Assembly: GCA_945901155.1 (NCBI GenBank)
Contig: CAMDKO010000002.1
Location: forward strand, 1 to 64,000
Reading direction: 5' to 3'
DNA length: 64,000 nt
Source: Pedobacter schmidteae
GTDB lineage: Bacteria; Bacteroidota; Bacteroidia; Sphingobacteriales; Sphingobacteriaceae
Shown here: piece by piece, positions 63,455 through 64,000 of the stretch
Position numbering within the stretch: the first letter of the stretch is position 1
Layout of the letters: the number at the start of each line of letters is the position of its first letter
The notes under the pieces: model-generated
What the model saw: only the letters and a program-made list of their open reading frames with translations
The model's database searches: none
What the model was told of the DNA's origin: nothing
Translations under genes and position numbers: made by a program

Positions 63455-64000
63455 TTAAATCTGGTGGTTAATACTCTCCTCTAAGAAAGGATGATTAGTT
63501 GACACCAGTGATCTTTTAGTTAATTGACTTAGCATAAGGAATGTGAAGAAACCAACAAAACCTATTGCAATTCCAATCTCAATTATTCCAAATGCTCTAT
63601 GCGATTCTACTGTTCCAGGCATGATCATCATATAATAATCCAGCCAATGACCGCACAACAGCATGATACAAACGAACATTAGTCTATTCATTTGACGCTT
63701 GGAATCTCTGGCCATCAAAATTAAAATTGGAGCCACGAAGTTAATTATGATATTCAACCAGAACCATGGAAGGTATTCAGGTTCCCAACGCTTATAAAAA
63801 TAAACTGTTTCTTCTGGTATGTTAGCATAGTAAATAAGAAGGAACTGTGAAAACCAGATGTAGGTCCAGAAAATAGAGAATGCGAAAATGAATTTACCAA
63901 GGTCATGTAAATGATTCTCATTAACCCATGATAAGTATCCGGCCTTTTTCATGAAGATTACAATCAGTGTGATTACACATAAACCACTAACCCACATGGC
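63455..64000 (-). CDS. actF: Alternative complex III subunit ActF, C-terminal part
   Basis: The frame continues to the window edge (GCC codon before the Met at 63997), so the gene starts outside. 181 residues visible with four membrane helices; SWVNENHLHDLGKFIFAFSIFWTYIWFSQFLLIYYANIPEE is the characteristic ActF/NrfD-like block. Quinol:cytochrome c reductase subunit adjoining cox2 on the same strand with a 40-nt gap. Confidence 0.85.
   Translation of the reverse strand, partial: AMWVSGLCVITLIVIFMKKAGYLSWVNENHLHDLGKFIFAFSIFWTYIWFSQFLLIYYANIPEETVYFYKRWEPEYLPWFWLNIIINFVAPILILMARDSKRQMNRLMFVCIMLLCGHWLDYYMMIMPGTVESHRAFGIIEIGIAIGFVGFFTFLMLSQLTKRSLVSTNHPFLEESINHQI

Overview
The window is one continuous piece of a Bacteroidota chromosome, most likely of the family Sphingobacteriaceae (Pedobacter-like). 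The evidence is low GC, almost no Shine-Dalgarno sequences, TAnnTTTG-type -7 promoter boxes, a complete gldK-gldL-gldM-gldN type IX secretion operon plus gldB and porW/sprE, an ATP synthase operon without beta and epsilon subunits, and an alternative complex III/caa3-type oxidase locus. I see no phage, IS transposase, CRISPR array, tRNA or rRNA. It reads as core chromosome with 61 protein genes, one cut at each window edge.

Layout. 1-2.9 kb: ileS (3' part), a TraR/DksA-like gene and lspA. 3.1-4.2 kb: an uncharacterised protein with kinase-like sequence landmarks. 4.2-4.6 kb: a roughly 310-bp inverted-repeat element. 4.6-12.7 kb: pyc, serS, rsmI, a PH/SHOCT-like protein and lnt. 13.1-16.9 kb: nadE, gldB, a patatin-like lipase and a small membrane protein. 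17-22.9 kb: minus-strand ATP synthase operon (atpZ, an AtpI-like gene, atpB, E, F, H, A, G). 23-30 kb: porW/sprE, PBP1A, uvrC. 30-36.6 kb: gldK-L-M-N, then hemD with a DUF4271 protein. 36.9-46.4 kb: Lrp regulator plus EamA exporter, hemW, an SDR, a DUF4440 protein, a VWA/MoxR-like pair, a phosphoesterase, a UbiA-like protein and a MOSC protein. 46.4-50.7 kb: an S9 peptidase in an operon with a two-component system. 51-53.7 kb: a TPR protein, DUF4286 and rfbC. 53.7-64 kb: a long minus-strand respiratory cluster (actF, cox2, cox1, then cyoE, two cox3-type genes, cox4, sco, DUF420, a small Cys protein, DUF983, DUF2461, OmpA).

Functional links. LspA and Lnt process lipoproteins, and several are encoded here (GldB, GldK, PorW, the S9 peptidase, the OmpA protein). 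GldKLMN with PorW/SprE and GldB form much of the type IX secretion/gliding machinery. The right-hand cluster carries electrons from quinol through ACIII to a haem-copper oxidase, with haem O synthesis (CyoE) and copper delivery (SCO) alongside; the ATP synthase uses the resulting proton gradient.

The most unusual signal is not a gene. Several intergenic tracts have different sequences but all keep a strict 7-nt period, and most lie against a stop codon. The best is 21 consecutive, indel-free heptamers after lnt. Two of the tracts sit inside the ATP synthase operon. Secondary points are the kinase-like unknown protein, a DksA-like protein lacking three of four zinc cysteines, paired palindromes upstream of the Lrp gene, and a probable leaderless promoter at hemW.
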